Source: Lophium mytilinum (lineage: Eukaryota > Ascomycota > Dothideomycetes > Mytilinidiales > Mytilinidiaceae). Taken from it: a stretch of DNA of 64,000 bases. The position numbers and the translations under genes are program-made. The notes under the pieces are model-generated. The model ran no database searches. It was not told the DNA's origin and worked only from the letters and a program-made list of their open reading frames with translations. Positions 22,343-33,944 of this stretch are shown piece by piece; position 1 is the first letter of the stretch, and the number at the start of each line of letters is the position of its first letter. The stretch spans positions 11,560 through 75,559 of the forward strand of contig MU004202.1 in the NCBI GenBank assembly GCA_010093605.1, given 5' to 3'.

Positions 22343-23557
22343 TTACTTCTTCAGGATAGTTCTCCTGCTCACTAACGGGCTATCTGGCTTCAGATTATTT
22401 AAATCATGAGCATCCAGACACGCCTGCCGACTCCAAAGTACCGCCGGCCCTGTTCTCTCCCTGACTTCTTCCTCATACGCATTGACTGCATCCTCAAACG
22501 AGCCTCCATTTATACCGGCCTCAGCCAGCCGCTCGCTGAGCTTCGCAGCATCCGTAATGCCATGGTTGAATGCCTCTCCTCGATACATCGTCATAGCATG
22601 CGCTGCATCGCCCACCAACGTAACAGTACCGGACCTATTGTCCCACTTCCTGGTCGGCCAGTCCTGCAGCTTAATCTCTAGAACCTCCGTATCATCCGGA
22701 ATGTCATCGACCACCTTCTTCAATCTTTTCTCAAATGGCTGCGCCATCTGCTTCATCTTCACCATACGCTCTCTCGCCGTTGTCGGCACCTCGTCCTCTG
22801 CCGTTTTCACGAGCCATGACATATTAAGCTGACCCTCATAATATTCCCCGTCGCCACTCGACCCATTGACCTCAGGGGTAGAGAGCATAGAGAACCACAG
22901 ATAAGCCCCCGTCGCCGGAAGACAGCCCTGGAAGAGCAACGGATCGATCTCCCTGAGCGGCTTCACCTCCTCCGGCGTCATCCTTACCGTCACACCCATG
23001 AATCGCACGGGCAGCTGATACAATTTTGCTTCCTCCGCCCCCATCAGCGCTCGTCGCGTACGGCTACTGCTCCCGTCCGCGCCCACAAGTAGAGAGCCCC
23101 TCGCCTCCGTCCCGTCTTCAAACTTCACGATAACCTCGTCATTCGAGATGCTGTCAAATGAGGCGAAGTTCTTGCCCCAATGAATTTCCTTTTCCAACCC
23201 CTCTGTCAAGAGTGCTCTTAGTTTCTTGCGGTTGATACGCATGCGCTTGGAAGGCGGAATGACGTAGCGGGGCTCTGCAGTGGCTAGGTCGAGGAATAGG
23301 AAGCGACCGGTGTCTTTAATGCCTTGCTGTGGATCCACTTGGATATCTTTTAGGCGGGCGAAGAGGTCGGGTGGCAGGCAGGATTCGAGGGCTGTGAGGG
23401 CCCAGTGCACGGTGATTCCCCAGCCACCGTCCGAAGTAGCGAGGGACGGGTCGCGCTCGTATATTTGAAAGGGGATTGATGCCTTTTTGAGGGCTTGGGC
23501 GAGGGTGAGGCCCACCACGCCGCCGCCGACGATGAGGATGGGGAGTCGCGATGTCAT
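22343..23557 (-). CDS. FAD-dependent monooxygenase (PHBH/salicylate hydroxylase fold)
   Basis: A single exon encodes 404 residues from ATG 23557 (MTSRLPILIVGGG); an in-frame ATG at 23671 would add 38 residues of unlikely sequence. The Rossmann dinucleotide motif GGGVVG is at residues 11-16 followed by YERD at the end of beta-2. The FAD/NADPH motif GADGSSSRTRR is near 170 and the GDAAHAM motif that contacts the FAD ribityl is near 310. These three motifs define group A flavoprotein hydroxylases. The substrate is not predictable. It is divergent from the reductase at 24142 with a shared 584-bp promoter region, an arrangement often seen in co-regulated fungal pathways. Confidence 0.87.
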   Translation of the reverse strand: MTSRLPILIVGGGVVGLTLAQALKKASIPFQIYERDPSLATSDGGWGITVHWALTALESCLPPDLFARLKDIQVDPQQGIKDTGRFLFLDLATAEPRYVIPPSKRMRINRKKLRALLTEGLEKEIHWGKNFASFDSISNDEVIVKFEDGTEARGSLLVGADGSSSRTRRALMGAEEAKLYQLPVRFMGVTVRMTPEEVKPLREIDPLLFQGCLPATGAYLWFSMLSTPEVNGSSGDGEYYEGQLNMSWLVKTAEDEVPTTARERMVKMKQMAQPFEKRLKKVVDDIPDDTEVLEIKLQDWPTRKWDNRSGTVTLVGDAAHAMTMYRGEAFNHGITDAAKLSERLAEAGINGGSFEDAVNAYEEEVRERTGPAVLWSRQACLDAHDLNNLKPDSPLVSRRTILKK

Positions 23558-24141
23558 TTGAGCTTTGATATAAGGAAATATAAAGGAAGAAAAGAGCTGA
23601 TTGACACAGCTAAGGGAAGTCTTCAAAAGAGAGTTTGCTTGAGAGATTGGTAGAGTTGAAGGAGCTAACACTGAGTTTGATAGTTTGTATTGAGCTTCTG
23701 ATGAGTATGGCCTGTCAATGGTGCAGGGTAGATGATGAAGTTGAGAAAGCGCGGATGACCTCGCCGCGATTGGCCGACATTCCTGGGAAAGACATCACGT
23801 TACACGAGGTCTCTCAACCGACTATTTGTCGATGCTGGTTTGGGGCCGGAAAGAGGGGCAGAGACGCGAAGGAAGACAGTGTATACCGTCGTATACGAAG
23901 TATATACGGACCGAGTGGGAGGACGCGCCAGTAGGGAGCTTTGGCGGCAGCAGCATCTCCAACTCCGCAACTTTCGCGCTTCACGACCAAACATCCAGCT
24001 CCAGCACGCTTTCCACGCCTATAGTCCGTCTTATTTCCGAACATCATGACAGCAGGCCGCACAGCATGGCCACTTAGGCCTGTTGTTTATACAGAATACC
24101 TCCCCCCATAGCGCAATTCCTGAAGGCTGCTACGATTCACC
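23558..24141. promoter_or_regulatory. Divergent promoter region, FAD monooxygenase / reductase
   Basis: 584 bp lie between the two divergent start codons. A palindrome-rich patch CGTCGTATACGAAGTATATACG lies near 23889 (quoted in two overlapping parts: CGTCGTATACGAAG and GAAGTATATACG). No gene is supported inside. Confidence 0.4.
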
Positions 24142-25247
24142 ATGTCCACCACCTTCAATGGCCAGCGCATCCTCGTTACCGGAGCCAACGGATTCATCGC
24201 CGCCTATTGCATCGCTGACTTACTGAAAAATGGATACCAAGTTGTTGGTACTGTTAGAAGCATAGAGAAAGCATACGCCGTGCTCAAAGCTCACCAGCAC
24301 AACCCGTCCCTCATTCTTGAGATCGTACCCGACGTTACCAAAACCACCGCGTTCGACAAGGCGATCCAAGGGTGCCATGGAGTGCTGCACCTAGCCTCGC
24401 CGTTCGGGTACGCGTATAAAGATTTCGAAGCCGAGCTCCTCGTTCCCAGCATCAAGGGCACGATATCGATATGCCTTGCAGCCACCAAGACGCCAAGCGT
24501 CAAGCGCGTCGTGTTGACAAGCAGTTTTGCTGCTGTTTTTGATGCCTCAGCCGGGCCGTCGCCAGGGAGAATATACAAAGATGACGATTGGTCGCCGTTG
24601 ACGTATGAGGATGGCAAGACGGCGACTGCGACACCGGTGGCATACAGGGCGAGCAAGAAGTTGGCTGAGAAGGCTGCATGGCAATTCATGAACGAGAAGA
24701 AGACTGCTTGGGACCTGATCACTCTGTGTCCTGGGATGGTTTTTGGTGCCTTGTTCCCCGGGACCTTGGACTCTCTCAAGAATCTGAACACCAGCAACCA
24801 GATTGTATGGGGATTGATCGATGCCAAAGAGGTACCTGATACCAAAGCACCTCGTAAGTATTACTCCTCCTGCACGCTACTTTATAAGCACGAAGCGCTG
24901 ACATAAATTTGATAGTCTGGACTTCCGTCACGGCTCTCGCCAGAGCACATCTCCATGCTCTCAACGTACAAGAGGCTGGAAACGAACGATTCCTCGTCAT
25001 AAACGGTAGCTTCGACAACCAGGAGCTTGCGGATATCATACATGAATCCGATCGGATACCCGAGAAAGTGAAGGAAAGAGCTCCCAAAGGCGTTCCTGGA
25101 AGTAGGCTCACGGGCAAGATTTTCACGGCAGACAGCAGCAAAGCTGTTAAGGTTTTGGGTCTTGATCTGGATGTTACGCAACAGAGCTTGCCAAACACAA
25201 TCACCGATTTGGTATTGCAACTTGCAGACATAGACGCGCAGTCATGA
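24142..25247 (+). CDS. Extended SDR: NAD(P)-dependent aldehyde/ketone reductase (DFR-like)
   Basis: Two exons (24142-24853, 24916-25247; 62-nt intron with TTGATAG end) give 347 residues. TGANGFIA at residues 13-20 is the nucleotide-binding glycine motif. TSS at 126-128 and Y168-x3-K172 (YRASK) form the catalytic centre, and HLASPF near 83 matches the dihydroflavonol-4-reductase/aldehyde reductase II branch of extended SDRs. Such enzymes reduce aldehydes or ketones with NADPH. The protein lacks a signal peptide and should be cytosolic. It is divergent from the FAD monooxygenase and tandem with the next FAD monooxygenase, suggesting sequential oxidation and reduction steps (inference). Confidence 0.88.
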
Positions 25248-25817
25248 AATTGATGTATCAATCTCTTCTCTCGGCGACTTTCAGTGATATTAGGATTTCG
25301 AAAAGAACTACTTGACGGGCGTACAGTCTACCACCGTTCAAGATGCCCTAGCGCTTCCTCGAGCTTCCAGAGCTTATCATTTTGAGCAACCGGCAGGCTT
25401 CACTAGACACCTCAGATAGCGGCAGATAGGCGTACGCAGACTAAAAAATCGCATAACCCGTCGCTTTTAATACCTATAAAACTACCTACTATCCGACGGG
25501 ATATGATCCATGCTCTGCCACGTTCCCACATCTCGGGCACTAGACTAGCGCTAGGACTGGGTTGCTGCCCTGCATCTTAAACGGGAAGACGGTTTATTCC
25601 TTATCGACAATTTACTTTGCCTTACCCGCTAGTCTTGCGGAGCAAAGCCGTGACGACGGGAAAAACAAAACCGACAACGATGATTATCGAACGACTGGAT
25701 TCTAGGGGTTAGCAATGCCCCTCACATTTGCTATCAAGATATACTTGTGGGCATTGTTTACTGAAAAGCACGCAAGTGAACAGAAGACTACCGCGCTACA
25801 CCCTTGATCAAGTCAGT
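25248..25817. promoter_or_regulatory. Upstream region of the second FAD monooxygenase
   Basis: 570 bp without a gene. It contains the 14-bp palindrome at 25490-25503, an inverted core CCCGTCG near 25458 and a further GACGACGGGA near 25652. Confidence 0.45.
25490..25503. promoter_or_regulatory. Palindromic element TATCCGACGGGATA, copy 2
   Basis: Identical to 15210-15223 and followed by a similar YGAKCCA tail. It lies about 315 nt upstream of the ATG at 25818. It contains CCG-A-CGG, a plausible everted Zn2Cys6 site. Function is inferred from conservation between two promoters only. Confidence 0.45.
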
Positions 25818-27135
25818 ATGGGCTCCATGCCGGAATCTTCGCGCTCTGGCTATCGTCAGCTTGACATCGCCACCATAGGATCGGGGTTGGGAGGGCTTTC
25901 AGCCGCACTCGCACTCCGGCGCGCAGGCCACAGCGTTACTTTATACGAACGCTATGACTTTGCCGGCGAGGTTGGAGCATCTTTGTCCGTTGCCTCAAAT
26001 GGCTCACGATGGTTGCTGAAATGGGGACTGGATGTGGATGCTGTGAAACCAGTCGTACTGCGAAATCTGATTATGCACGAGTGGGAAACTGGAGCAGTGA
26101 AGAAGGAGTATGGATTAGGAGACTATAAAGCACGATTTGGCTCAGTAAGTTGTTTGCTCAGTCTAGGGACCACCACATATGCTAATAGCAACCCAGGAAT
26201 ATTATAACTTCCACCGGATAGACATGCACCAAGCTCTCCTTCATACCGTCCAGCAAGCAGACGGAATTGGTAGTCCATGCCGCGTCTTCACCAAACACAA
26301 GGCTCTGGATGTAGATGCCAAAACGGGCACCATCAAGTTTGAAAACGGCATTACTGTAACCCACGATACTATCATCGCCGCCGACGGAATCCGCTCCCAG
26401 ACCCGCCGCTCAATCGGCATTGAACCCAAGGTCGAGCCGTCAACTTCATGCTGCTACCGCTGCATCATCAGCGCAGACAAGTTGCGAGAACTCGACCTCT
26501 CGGAGTTCATCACCAATGACGCGATCGAGTTCTGGGGCGGTTTCGGTATCGACAAAATCGTGCTCTCCGGCTGCCACAACAACGAAGTCGTAAGCTGCTA
26601 CTGTTTCTATCCCGCTGCACACAACGGCCTTGATAAGGACGGCTGGAACATCGGTGCTACCCCCGATGAGCTCTGCGATACGTTCCAGAATCTCGATCCC
26701 CGCGTACGGAAGCTTTTTAAGAATGCCGACGATATCAAAATGTGGCGGCTTTATATTCACGAGGAGTACCCGTATTGGGTAAAGAACCGCGTCGCGCTAC
26801 TCGGTGATGCCGCGCATCCTATGCTGCCGGATCAGAGCCAAGGGTTCTGCATGGCCATTGAAGATGCGGCTGTCCTTGGTGAGCTGTTTAAAGAGGGGAA
26901 CTTTGACGGAGATGTCGACCAGACGCTGCGGTATTACGAAGAGGTGAGGAAACCTAGAGCGACGAGGGTACAAGATGCCAGTGCGAAGGCGCGGACGAAT
27001 CTAGATGAGCGGATTGGGTGGAGTACGGGGTTAGAGAGGCCGGGTAAGTTGACGATTGAGGAAATTTGTGAGTACGACTTGGCGGGACATGTGAGTAGTG
27101 TTGTTGGGATGGGAGTGAAGCAGCTTTCAGATTAA
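25818..27135 (+). CDS. FAD-dependent monooxygenase (salicylate hydroxylase-like)
   Basis: Two exons (25818-26144, 26197-27135; 52-nt intron) give 421 residues. GSGLGG at 21-26 binds the ADP moiety of FAD. YNFHRIDMHQAL after the splice is the segment preceding the second motif, AADGIRSQTRR is the DG motif, and LLGDAAHPMLPDQSQG the GD motif with the typical Pro-x5-G. This is the salicylate/6-hydroxynicotinate hydroxylase branch of group A flavoprotein monooxygenases, which hydroxylate (often decarboxylating) aromatic acids; the exact substrate is unknown. An ATG at 25827 is an equally usable start. The palindrome at 25490 lies in its promoter. Confidence 0.88.
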
Positions 27136-27431
27136 GCAGAGAAGAGACATGTTCTATGTAAGTATTAGACAATCAAGCGGAAGTCTACGGTTTTGATTTT
27201 GGATATGCGACATGTCGTCTGGATTTGTCTTAGTCAAAGTAGCTTCTCAAGATGATCTTTCCTCCATCAAGAAAGAACGACATCGGTCGCACTGGCCGCA
27301 TGCTCGCGTCAGCAAAGTCATCGTAGCACAAAATGGGAACCCGTCACCCCGCTCTTTTACCGCCCGTTGCTGCAAAGAACCTTTTGTCAAATATTTGAAG
27401 TAGGTACATTTTCCACAAAGTCTCAGGGAAC

Positions 27432-28676
27432 ATGCTGTTCTCGCAGATTGTAGCGCGTTCGACATTCATTCTAGGACGTGTGTATGAAGCATTAGCGGGA
27501 TCTCCAGATGGCGGTAATATTCCTCCGACACGTGACTACTTCTACGTCGGAGGTCACTATGAGAATATCACTGTAGGTACAATTAAATCACTCGATTCCG
27601 ATATGAATCTCTACTAACACATGCTAGACAGGCAACTCTACAAACCAATACATGATCGGCCATATCTACGTCGAAAGACTCACACCTCCAAAAGTCACCC
27701 AACCATATCCAATCATTTTCGTTGCCGGATCCGGCCAGACAGGTACAGTCCGTCTCACCCTTATTCTACCCTCATATCCCATCCCATTAACGCAAGTCAT
27801 ATATATTAGAACTTCCTCACAACTCCTGACAACCGCCCAGGCTGGTCCACCCACTTCCTCTCACTCGGCTACGTCGTCTACCTCACCGACCAGCCCTCTC
27901 GTGGCCGCTCACCCTGGTATCCCGGAATTGGTTCAATAGCTGCTTTCGACACTCACAAAGTCGAAACGCTGTTTACAGCTCCAGAGGATTACGGCCTCTG
28001 GCCCCAAGCGCACCTGCACACGCAATGGCCTGGCACCGGCCACCCTGGGGATCCCGTCTTTGATGCATTCTACGCTACGCAAGTGCAACTTCAAGCTGAT
28101 AAACTAATCTCGGAAGAGACGAACGCAAAGGCGTATGCGGCGCTGCTTGACCGTATCGGGCCCGCACATCTAATCACGCACAGCCAGGCCGGTGCGTATG
28201 GCTGGCGGATCGGGGACGCACGACCAAATCTCGTGAAGGCGATTGTAGCGCTCGAGCCTTCTGGACCGCCCTTCGAGAACGCGTTTCCATTCGAAGGGCG
28301 GGAGAGGACGTGGGGGATCACAGACCTGGAGGTCACGTACGAACCAACCGCTGGCCCCAACGCTACCGATCTGTACACCGTAACAATAGCAGCGAAAGAT
28401 GAAGAGCACACGAGTTGTATTCTGCAAGCTGAACCGGCGAAGAGGTTGAAGAATCTAAGTAGGGTGAAGGTGCTTGTAGTCACGGCGGAGGCGAGTTTTC
28501 ACCAACCTTATGATTATTGCACTGTGCTGTATTTAAGGCAGGCGGGGGTTGAGGTTGAGTTTTTGGATCTTGGGGAGGTGGGTGTGAGAGGGAATGGGCA
28601 TATGATGTTTATGGAGTTGAATGGGGAACAGATTGCGGATCAGGTTGGGGCGTGGTTCGAGAGGCAGAAAGCTTAG
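27432..28676 (+). CDS. Alpha/beta hydrolase with HSQAG nucleophile elbow
   Basis: Three exons (27432-27572, 27628-27747, 27810-28676) give 375 residues. The core reads YPIIFVAGSGQTG then TNFLTTPDNRPGWS across the second splice, DQPSRGRSPW in the strand-4 region, S212 in THSQAGAYGW as nucleophile, and H351 in GNGHMMFMELN as catalytic base. The second intron needs the weak donor GTCCGT; the stronger donor GTACAG four nucleotides upstream would break the frame. The family includes secreted and cytosolic esterases acting on bulky esters. The N-terminal MLFSQIVARSTFILGRVYEA is only weakly hydrophobic, so secretion is unclear. It follows the FAD monooxygenase on the same strand after 296 bp. Confidence 0.85.
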
Positions 28677-29145
28677 GGGAAAGAGGCTGGTATAAGGGTA
28701 GGGCTGGTGAGAAGATCGCTTAGTGCTCCTAAAAGCTCTCGGTGTGATTTACATCTATTCTTCTCTATCGCTCTTAGGTTTCCTTAGAAAAAATAATTCG
28801 ACTCTTCGCTAGGCTTTGGTCAAGCTCATTCTTCTGAACCCTTCCAAATCCTTTTACACGTCCCTCGTTAAATTCTTCATACTGGTAATTTCAATGTGAA
28901 GTGACGAGTAAAGATCGCCATTTGTATGCCATACAATCATTATATCTTGCATAAGCTTCTTGTAAGTATCACATATACTTAAGCTCCTTGGCAAATTAGT
29001 AAGCAACACTAACCTAGGGTGATTGACACGTGTGGGTGGTAGAATTAGAGTTCCAGCACGGAGTCACTCGCAACATCACAGTATATGACTAACAATAATT
29101 GATTTTACCACCTCCGCTCTGTTTACGTACAACATCATCGATCAA
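28677..29145. other. Convergent intergenic region, hydrolase / P450
   Basis: Both flanking genes end here. AT-rich, no coding potential seen. Confidence 0.5.
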
Positions 29146-31258
29146 CTACGCTCTCGGCTTGAAGTCAACTTTAACGCCCGGACGCGGCAGCGTTAGTGTC
29201 CTCCAGTCCAATGTATGCTTGCCAGTCTTCTGTACCATCTCCGGCTCGTAGTTCTCTAAGATGTGCACCATGATATGCTTCATAACGTAAGACACGAAAT
29301 AGCGACCCGGGCTGTTCTATCTGTTAGCTTGTTGATCTCACACTTATCGAGACGAGAAGAAGATCATAAGTCTAGGCACACGAATCATCACTGCTTGGCT
29401 AGAGGCTTGCTCGCTCGCCGCCATCGTATGGGGTAGCCTGGCTGTTCCGCTGCCAGCCAGTCAAAGGACAGTCTAATTTGCACTGCTTGAGATTCGACAT
29501 CGTCCTTGGATCTGGAAATCCAGTGGGTGTCTTCAAAGCGGTGGCGAACGCGTGTGCATAAAATTATGACCTGTCACTGTAGGTACGTACCAGGTAATCC
29601 TCCCGGTGCCCCAAACCTGCCAAGTATCGGAGATATCCGTGAACTTGGAGGGACCCTCTGGCTGTATTGATGGGGCTCCGCCTACGAGCTCGGGCGAGGC
29701 GAAACGAAAGCCGTTGAAAGTGTCGGGCTGTGGATAATAGGAGGCGTCGCGGAGCATCGGGCCAACTGGTATACAAATCCAGTTGCCCTTCTCGACGTGC
29801 GTTCCATTCGAGAATGTGAAGTCTTTTAGAGCACAGCGGCGCGTTGTGACTGGTGGGCGTTAGCTATCTCTGTATGGTTACGCATGGCAGGGGAGATATA
29901 CCTGACTCGACAGGGGTCCATCGTGACGATTCTTTGAGGAAGCTGTCCATGAGTGGCAGACCTTCTCCCTTTACGAAGAATTCGCCACCAGCTGGGCTTT
30001 CCATCTCTTCTCGTAGCGGTTGTATGTATTCTGGGTGAGTGGAGAGGTTGAAGAGTGCGAAGGTGAGGGTCTAGTATTCTTCATTAGCTTTGAGATGATG
30101 ATGAAGAGATAATGCCGTACAGTAGCTAGCCCTTGGACTGAACCAAACCAGATTGCCATTACCTCGAAAGCCATCCTTCCTGGTGACCATGGATTCGACT
30201 TCGGAGAGGTATCGATGATCCATTGAATAACATCGTTCTTTATCTTGAAGTCAGTAACTTCATACTTCAATCTATCAATACCAGAACACATACATATTTC
30301 TTGTCTGGGCTTGGCGCGTTTACTCTCTCTTCGATCATTTCAACGAGGCCATTGTAGAAAGTTCGCTGTCTTCCAAGAAAAAGCGGTAGAACTTTTCCAA
30401 CGACACTAGGGATGAATTCAGTGCCCATTCACATTATGTTGTTCCAAATTTCTTACGGTACAAGGAACTGAGGGATCAGCCGTAACACTTCGGCGCCGTA
30501 TAGGACGTCTTCATTATAGTAATATGCTGCATCCATGAACGCATCGTCTTCCACTATAGCATTCCGTTAGCAATGACCGTAGAGAGACCAGGATGTGGAG
30601 GAGGTTACTCCGATCCCGTCCAAAGAAAGCAAGTCCGCTGATTTTTGTCACAACCTTCTTTACTAGGCTCAACGCTATCAGTGTGTCAGTTATAACCCTC
30701 TTGATCAGGCAGGCAGATATTACCATTGATACTCCCTCCTCTCCCAACCTCGTCTGCGAAGGTTCGTTCGATGATCACTCGAGTGCCAGGAGTTAGCTGT
30801 GGTAGATGTTGTGTCAAGAGCGTTCGTAGGGTGCGAACGAAGCCGATGCCTTCGATGCCCCTCTGGTCATGCCAGTTGAAGCCGTTCATGGTATATTCAG
30901 GTTGCAGGATCTTACAGATTAGCGTTGGAAAATCCAAGATGCTTTCCCATTCTCACCTCCTTTGCAGCTGCGTGAAGAGATAGTTGATCGTTAGTAGCAA
31001 GTGCGATGTCCCTGACATCTTTCGGAGAGGACACGATGGTCATGAGGCTTTCTGGCGACAGAACTTGGAAAGCCTTCCCTTTGGCCTACGGATCTCGTCA
31101 ATTGATCCTTTCACGAAGAGAAAGCTCACTCGTTGATAACTAACCTGTGAATACGCATCTTGAATGACGCCTTTCGCCGTTATAGGATATGTGTTGAGTG
31201 CTACTCTATCCTGTATGTTTTTTTTGGCGACTCGCGCAAGTGCCGCTAAGGATGACAA
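29146..31258 (-). CDS. Cytochrome P450 monooxygenase (10 exons)
   Basis: Exons 31258-31145, 31085-30957, 30910-30724, 30674-30609, 30553-30457, 30405-30294, 30243-30121, 30070-29902, 29849-29591 and 29311-29146 give 473 residues in one frame. Landmarks are the ExxR motif in FLKESSRW, the Arg of FNGFRF, and the heme loop WGTGRITCPGRYF. The codon of the heme-ligand Cys is split by the last, 279-nt intron. The I-helix region reads IWFGSVQGLATT instead of the common AGxDT, a variant found in some fungal P450 families. The N-terminus is uncertain: the start at 31258 gives no clear membrane anchor, and an upstream exon in 31268-31546 may supply it. Introns are otherwise 46-60 nt. The enzyme would oxidise a small molecule at the ER with a P450 reductase; no substrate can be assigned. 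Confidence 0.85.
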
Positions 31259-32354
31259 TGGGGATTTCTAGGCACTATCAATATACCGCTGCAGTGGATA
31301 AAGATGCATGAGCACGGACCGAGTGAGCGAGCCATAGCAGAAAAGCTCCGCAGGCCAAGACGGCAGAGCGGGAGCCAAGAACGACGGCATCAAGCGAAGT
31401 AAGACTGTACAGAAGCATTTTGAGAAAAGAGTGATTGGATTGATGAGTTTGGTAGTCAGAAAAGGCCTCAAGACCAAGACGTTAAGGTGTATATATGCAC
31501 TTGGCAGCGGCGAGTGTGGCATGATAGCCCCCATCGTGCGTATCATACTGAAAACCTAGCAAAACATATCACATCTCGGTGTTTGCCGCGCTGAGAATAT
31601 TTCGATTCAGACAGAGTCAAGGCCGTCTGGCTCATGGTCGTAGTCCGATGAAAGCGGCAGGCCGTTAATCGACATTATGGTTTCCTATTCGAAAAGCCGA
31701 AACGGCTGGCGTACGGACAAATTCGTAGTTTATCGGCGGTTCCATCGCAACGTCCAATCCAAATCGTGACAAGCACGCCGTTAGGACGCATCACATCAAG
31801 CCGTTAGAGGTTGGATCAGGGAAACCAGTCCAGTACATATCGGCAGGGGCGAGGACTAGCAGTCCTGGCGGAGTCCGGATTTCGTGCATATCCTGAGCAA
31901 CTTGGGACAGTGGGTGGGCCTACATCGCGGCCCCCGAACATTTCTGACACTACTGCAGCTGCCGCAGAAGCTTGTTCTTGAGTTTATGAGGGGCTGACGC
32001 AGTGCTCGGCACATATTGGAGTATGCTGAGAAGTGCTGACCCTCAATCCCGCACCCCCGCGCTAGACCATCACCCCGGCGATCTCCCAGCCATGCTACAT
32101 ATTAAGCTGCATATGACCTGATGCTTGTTAAGTCCTTCAATCTAGTCCTAATCAAGTGCCATCTCGGCCTTCTACATTTAACATATGTGCCGTCCGCTGC
32201 ACTTCTGTCACGAAACACAAATGTAAGGCTGGATTACCTTCTCTGTCCTATACACCCTCGAAGTCCGCTGCAGGGCTGTATCTCTCTAATTCTTAATTCT
32301 ATTTCCCGTGCTCTACTCACTCGACCAATTTCTGTGATCATTCGAAACTTTGAG
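31259..32354. other. Divergent intergenic region, P450 / PTH11-like gene
   Basis: Roughly 1.1 kb. The part 31268-31546 (minus strand) may contain the missing first exon of the P450 gene. No other gene is supported. Confidence 0.4.
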
Positions 32355-33760
32355 ATGGATCAAATACCACCAGGCACAGATCTATCAAAAGTTCCCCTCG
32401 GTGTGAATCCCAGCGGAGCTCCACCAAATTTCGTGAATCCACCAACTCTTGTTCACTCAGTACAAGCAATTGGTGTGGTTCTTGCGATTATATCTTTGTT
32501 CCTCGTTTGTGTGCGGTTGGGAGTCTATCGAACCATCAGCCGTGGTATTTTGTTGGACGATGGTAGGAACTTCCAAGAGACTAGCAAGTACTTGAAGTTG
32601 ACCCAGCTCTAGCATCAATCATTATCGCTTTCGTCTTTGCCATCACATATACAGTTATAGTATCGACTTTGGACAAGGCTTCGCATCATGCTTGGGATAC
32701 CCCTATGAGCCTCTTTGACGATGCAGACTATCTAAAGGTAAAAGGTCTACCTTTTCAAACCTGACTGGCATGACTAACAGACATAGAAACTATTCGTTAC
32801 AAGCTTGATCTACGGGCCTATGCTATTCTTTGCGAAGACCTCTATCTTACTGTTGTATCACCGCGCATTCCATCCAAAGAAATGGCTGCGGTTCGGCGTT
32901 TACATAACGATAGCCATTCTATTCGGCTCCTACTTCATGACTGGTAAGTCTGAATTTTCAATCATGAACTCAATCAGTACACTGACTTGAGATAGTACCT
33001 ATGGCTTTCTATTGGTGCATGCCTCACAATGCGCCGTGGAATATGGCAGTGCTAGGCACATGTAACATGATGGCGACGCCTGGCCTTGTCCAAGGCTCTA
33101 TCAATATCGCCGCTGACATAACCATCTTCCTTCTCCCGCTTCCAGTCATCATGAGACTTCAAATCCCGACAAGCAAGAAGATTGCGTTGTCCGCAATCTT
33201 CGCTACCGGACTTCTGTAAGTTCGTACAATGCAATTCGTGAGATACCCACTGATATATCAACAGCGCTCTCGTCGCCAGCATTCTGACGATGTATTATCG
33301 CGTTCTCATCATCCGCGGAGTAGACTCCTCCTGGGCCGGCGCTCAAACATACATTTGCATCCAAGCCGAAATCTACGCTGCCATCTGCGTCGCCTGCATG
33401 CCCTCGATGGCGCGCGTCTGGAAGATCAAGTATAAGGAAACCAAGTTCTACGCCTCCATTCAGTCTCTACTCCACACAATGAGAGGGACCACCTCCAAAG
33501 GGACCCAGAAGTCCGAGCAAAGTACCACCGCTATTTCAAGTCCGCGTAGGCACTCTCACTCCTCAATCGATTCCCTCACTGCGTATGAGAAGGAGCCAGA
33601 CGAAGAGTCCAAAGTCGGCGGCTCAATGGAGGATCTTCGGGTTTCCGAAGAAGACTCTGAAGTGCAGCATCGAGGCGGTTCAGGGATCTTCAGAACGTTG
33701 GAGGTAGATGTTACGTCTGAGAAGGGCCCAACACGAACTGATGCACCGCGTGCTTTTTAG
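32355..33760 (+). CDS. Seven-TM PTH11/rhodopsin-domain-like membrane protein
   Basis: Five exons (32355-32562, 32607-32737, 32787-32943, 32996-33215, 33265-33760) give 403 residues; introns are 44, 49, 52 and 49 nt. Hydrophobic segments include VQAIGVVLAIISLFLVCV, ASIIIAFVFAITYTVIV, FVTSLIYGPMLFFAKTSILL, YITIAILFGSYFM, INIAADITIFLLPLPVIM and IALSAIFATGLLALVASI. K-TSILLLYHRAF and the DITIFLLPLPV stretch are characteristic of fungal rhodopsin-domain (PTH11-related) proteins. The last 100 residues are a Ser/Glu-rich cytoplasmic tail. The family contains surface-sensing receptors and many uncharacterised members; the ligand and G-protein coupling here are unknown. Confidence 0.85.
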
Positions 33761-33944
33761 CTTTATACCATGGGTGGCTTTCTTTTATTGGCGGCGTTCG
33801 TACGCGGCATGGAGTTCGAAACTGTGACTTTTTGTCACTATCATCTGTATGCATGCTATAGGCAATCTATCAATGCTCTTTGGATCTGCTATTCCTTTCC
33901 ATAGAATATCACGTGACCTCCACCTATTCTACAAGTCCACCGCG

